Shown here: one piece after another, positions 29,070 through 31,145 of the stretch
Position numbering within the stretch: position 1 is the stretch's first letter
Layout: each line of letters starts with the position of its first letter
Assembly: GCA_009602725.1 (NCBI GenBank)
Contig: WELB01000007.1
Coordinates: 899,099-930,243 of the forward strand
Origin: Spirogloea muscicola
Taxonomy: Eukaryota > Streptophyta > Zygnematophyceae > Spirogloeales > Spirogloeaceae
DNA: 31,145 nt
Reading direction: 5' to 3'
Program-made: the position numbers and the translations under genes
Notes under the pieces: model-generated
Databases searched by the model: none
What the model was told of the DNA's origin: nothing
The model's input: the letters and a program-made list of their open reading frames with translations, nothing else

Positions 29070-31145
29070 CTAATGCCTCTTCTTCTTGAGGATACGGTGG
29101 GCCGCTGGCCTGCCTGAGACAGGCTTCTGCATCACCATGAACTGGCATGCAAAGGACGTCAGGACAGCACGAAGGGCTTATTTGATAAGTACATGACACC
29201 TATTGAGGCTGCCCTCTGCTGTGCTTGAGGTATGCAGTAAGAAAGGCGATGAGAAGCATTCAAGGCAGCTTAAGGAGGAGGACACTACCTTAACCAAGTG
29301 TTGCACAGCTGCACAGAAGCCAGCAAAAGCTAACCCTCCAAGCACAAGCCAAGCGCAAGCTTGCTCAGCCCCTTGCTTTCTTGTCTGAGACTGAAGCACC
29401 TTCAGGCGCCTGCACGAGAAGAGAGAAGGCTTAAGGGCAAGCCCAAGAATATACTTCAAAGAGACAAGATGCGCAGCTACCCACCTTGAAATTTGAGGCT
29501 GCTGGTGATCCAGCTCAAGGATGTAAGGAAGATGCCATCTGAGGCCACATTGATTGATGACCAAGCACTACAGCTGTGTGTAGGATGCTAACAACGTAAC
29601 TCTGCTACATGTGACCACCGAGGGTGTTCTGGCAACTCGCACCTGAAGGCCTCAACAAAGTCCCCCTTAAGTACTGTGCTCTCCTGTACGTGGAACACAG
29701 CGTCCTTCTGCACGACAAGCAACCGACCTTGAACAACCTTGACCAAGATCATCTGCTAGATAGGCTCCAGCCAGACAGTCCGCATGCCACAGATGCCTAC
29801 CAGTGGTTTTAGGGCTCATTGTGAAGCTTGAGATAAGTACAGCCTTCCATTACAATCACACAGTACGGCAGCAAGCAATTTCATTGCTGTTATTGATGGC
29901 AAGGGAAGTGCAAAGGGAGCTCGGGACATGCCCTGAAGCCGAGGACAAAGAGCGTGTTGCCGAGGCAATAGTGCAGCAGCGCATGCCGTACGTCAAGCTG
30001 CAGGCCTTCGCAAAAGGCGTCCGCCTGGGCAGACAACAAGCCAGTGGGCAGTACAGCACTCAGGCTTCAACGTGACAAGTAGTGCACCTTGAGTAGCTTC
30101 TCCAGCACAGTGCCGGCGCTGTGCACTGAGTAGCTGGGTGAGTCCCACCAGAGAGCTGCTCCCTGAGCGACCGCGGAAGTTGCCAGTCTGGGCGACACTT
30201 ACAGCATCATCGTAGTTGCCAAGGAGGTAGAGCACCGATCCAAAATTCATCCAAAGGTCAGCATGAGTCTGTGTGCAGGATGCAGCGAGGGACAGTCAAC
30301 GCTGTGATCAGCTTTGGGGACCATAAACAGCTACATCCACAGTGATGATGATTTGCATCAAGGATGCAAGTGTCATTGATATCGTGGAGCTGACCTCCAG
30401 CTCCAGTGCCCGCTTCATGCTGAGGAGCGCCCTGTCGAGATCGTTTGACGCGCGATGGGCTAGCGAGAGGTCGTTCCAAATGACAGCATCCTGCAAGATG
30501 GCATCAGAAGCAGAGCCTTCTCAGCTGGTCATAGACGCGAGCTGAGGGCGTCACAATATGGATCCGCTCAAGCTGCGCTAGGGCATTGATGAATTCGGCC
30601 GATCCTTAAGCAAATTAAATCTGGGCTCCCGCCGCCGCTCGACAACATCAGGTGAGCGATCGTTGTGCTCGGCCCGCAGCTCACCTCGCCTCCCAGTTCC
30701 ATGGAGCGCGTCAGGTGGTTCACGACAGCCTCCGCGCCCCCATGGGTGCTGCCCTCACAGTCGCACAATTGCAGCACCCATCACAGCATCAGTGATGATG
30801 ACCTTGTAATCAACAACTGGTGACCCGGCCCGCTTCCCAATCCCTGCTTCAAAGCACCATTGCTTCCGCGCTCGCTTGCCCCATGGCGCAGCGGGCGCGC
30901 TGTGGGCGAGCCCCGTTCTCCAACTGCTCCCCAAGCGCCCTAGTTCTGTGCATAGCCGGCCTCAGAGGCCATCAGCTCTGACTCTCTGGCTCTAGACCGC
31001 AGCGCTGCAAGGGCAGTCACCTCTTGAAGATGTCCCTAATGGCGCGCTCCGCGCCACGGCCGTGGTGCAGGTTCTGCGCGCCGTGACTGCCGCCGCTGCC
31101 TCCCTCGCCGGCGGCAGCGGCGGCGGCGTCCGCCGCGCCGCTGCC
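29070..31145 (-). CDS. Tetratricopeptide (TPR) protein with C-terminal membrane segment, 5' end outside window
   Basis: Exons with matching phases: about 30753-30685 (GGAEAVVNHLTRSMELGGE), 30490-30395 (DAVIWNDLSLAHRASNDLDR to KRALELE), 30268-30203 (THADLWMNFGSVLYLLGNYD), 30024-29932 (LDVRHALLHYCLGNTLFVLG), 29752-29643 (VLKGDFVEAFR), 29538-29485 (WHLPYILELDHQQPQIS), 29409-29289 and 29141-29070 (to KKKRH, TAG). The [A]-x-W-x-x-[FL]-[GS]-x-x-L-x-x-x-x-x-[YL]-D-x-A pattern and GDFVEAFR..ILELD mark TPR repeats, which build protein-binding superhelices. The 29289-29409 exon has a hydrophobic span (ACAWLVLGGLAFAGFC), and the tail ends KKRH, which fits a KKXX ER-retrieval signal. Upstream, 31145-31023 (Gly/Ala/Ser rich to AERAIRDIFKR) is a likely first-exon part. 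The exon between 30203 and 30024 and the donor after 29932 (GC) are unsure, and two neighbouring genes instead of one cannot be excluded. Confidence 0.6.

Noticed and set aside
29803-30075. 90-codon + frame (GLIVKLEISTAF to QASGQYSTQ)
   Set aside because: It is antisense to the TPR exon 29932-30024, which joins its neighbours in phase; the + frame has no partner exon.

Overview
The window is nuclear DNA of an intron-rich eukaryote, most likely a green alga of the streptophyte type. Four gene models could be spliced completely by reading conserved protein blocks across exon joins: an EDR1/Raf-type MAPKKK-like kinase, a plant-type UDP-glucose pyrophosphorylase of 470 residues, a KAI2-type alpha/beta hydrolase and a TBC-domain Rab GAP. 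The KAI2 type and the EDR1 type point to the green plant lineage. High intron density (19 introns in one 470-codon gene), many intergenic repeats, an assembly gap and ambiguous bases fit a draft algal genome. The species cannot be fixed from the sequence alone.

Layout. Positions 1-173 hold the N-terminal GTPase exon of a GUF1/LepA-type factor, cut off abruptly beside a (CGC)n run. The EDR1-like kinase follows on + (303-6682, 14 exons). An unidentified, possibly frameshifted gene lies on + at about 7372-8782, with further exon-like pieces to about 9090. On -, exons at 9369-10055 run into an assembly gap (10056-11004) and resemble the CRIM region of SIN1, a TORC2 subunit. About 11.6-12.3 kb carries copies of a dispersed repeat. 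UGPase occupies - 13340-18370 in 20 exons. More repeat copies fill 18.5-19.7 kb. A small unidentified gene is on - (19699-20445). A repeat-marked intergenic stretch follows, then the KAI2-like gene on - (22610-24032), a repeat-dense divergent spacer, the TBC gene on + (25637-28431, 8 exons), and a TPR protein gene on - (29070 to beyond the right edge).

The genes do not form an operon or an evident pathway; they are independent eukaryotic loci covering signalling (EDR1-like kinase, KAI2-like, possibly TORC2), sugar-nucleotide metabolism (UGPase), vesicle traffic (TBC GAP), organelle translation (GUF1 fragment) and a TPR scaffold.

The points most worth following are the SIN1-like CRIM exons (TORC2 is generally held to be absent from plants), a non-RD (HCD) catalytic loop in an otherwise orthodox EDR1-like kinase, an unusually high share of GC-AG introns, a hairpin that covers a 5' splice site, and a short repeat family with at least a dozen copies that might be SINE-like. 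All exon boundaries were read by eye from splice consensus, frame and family knowledge; no search or alignment was run.
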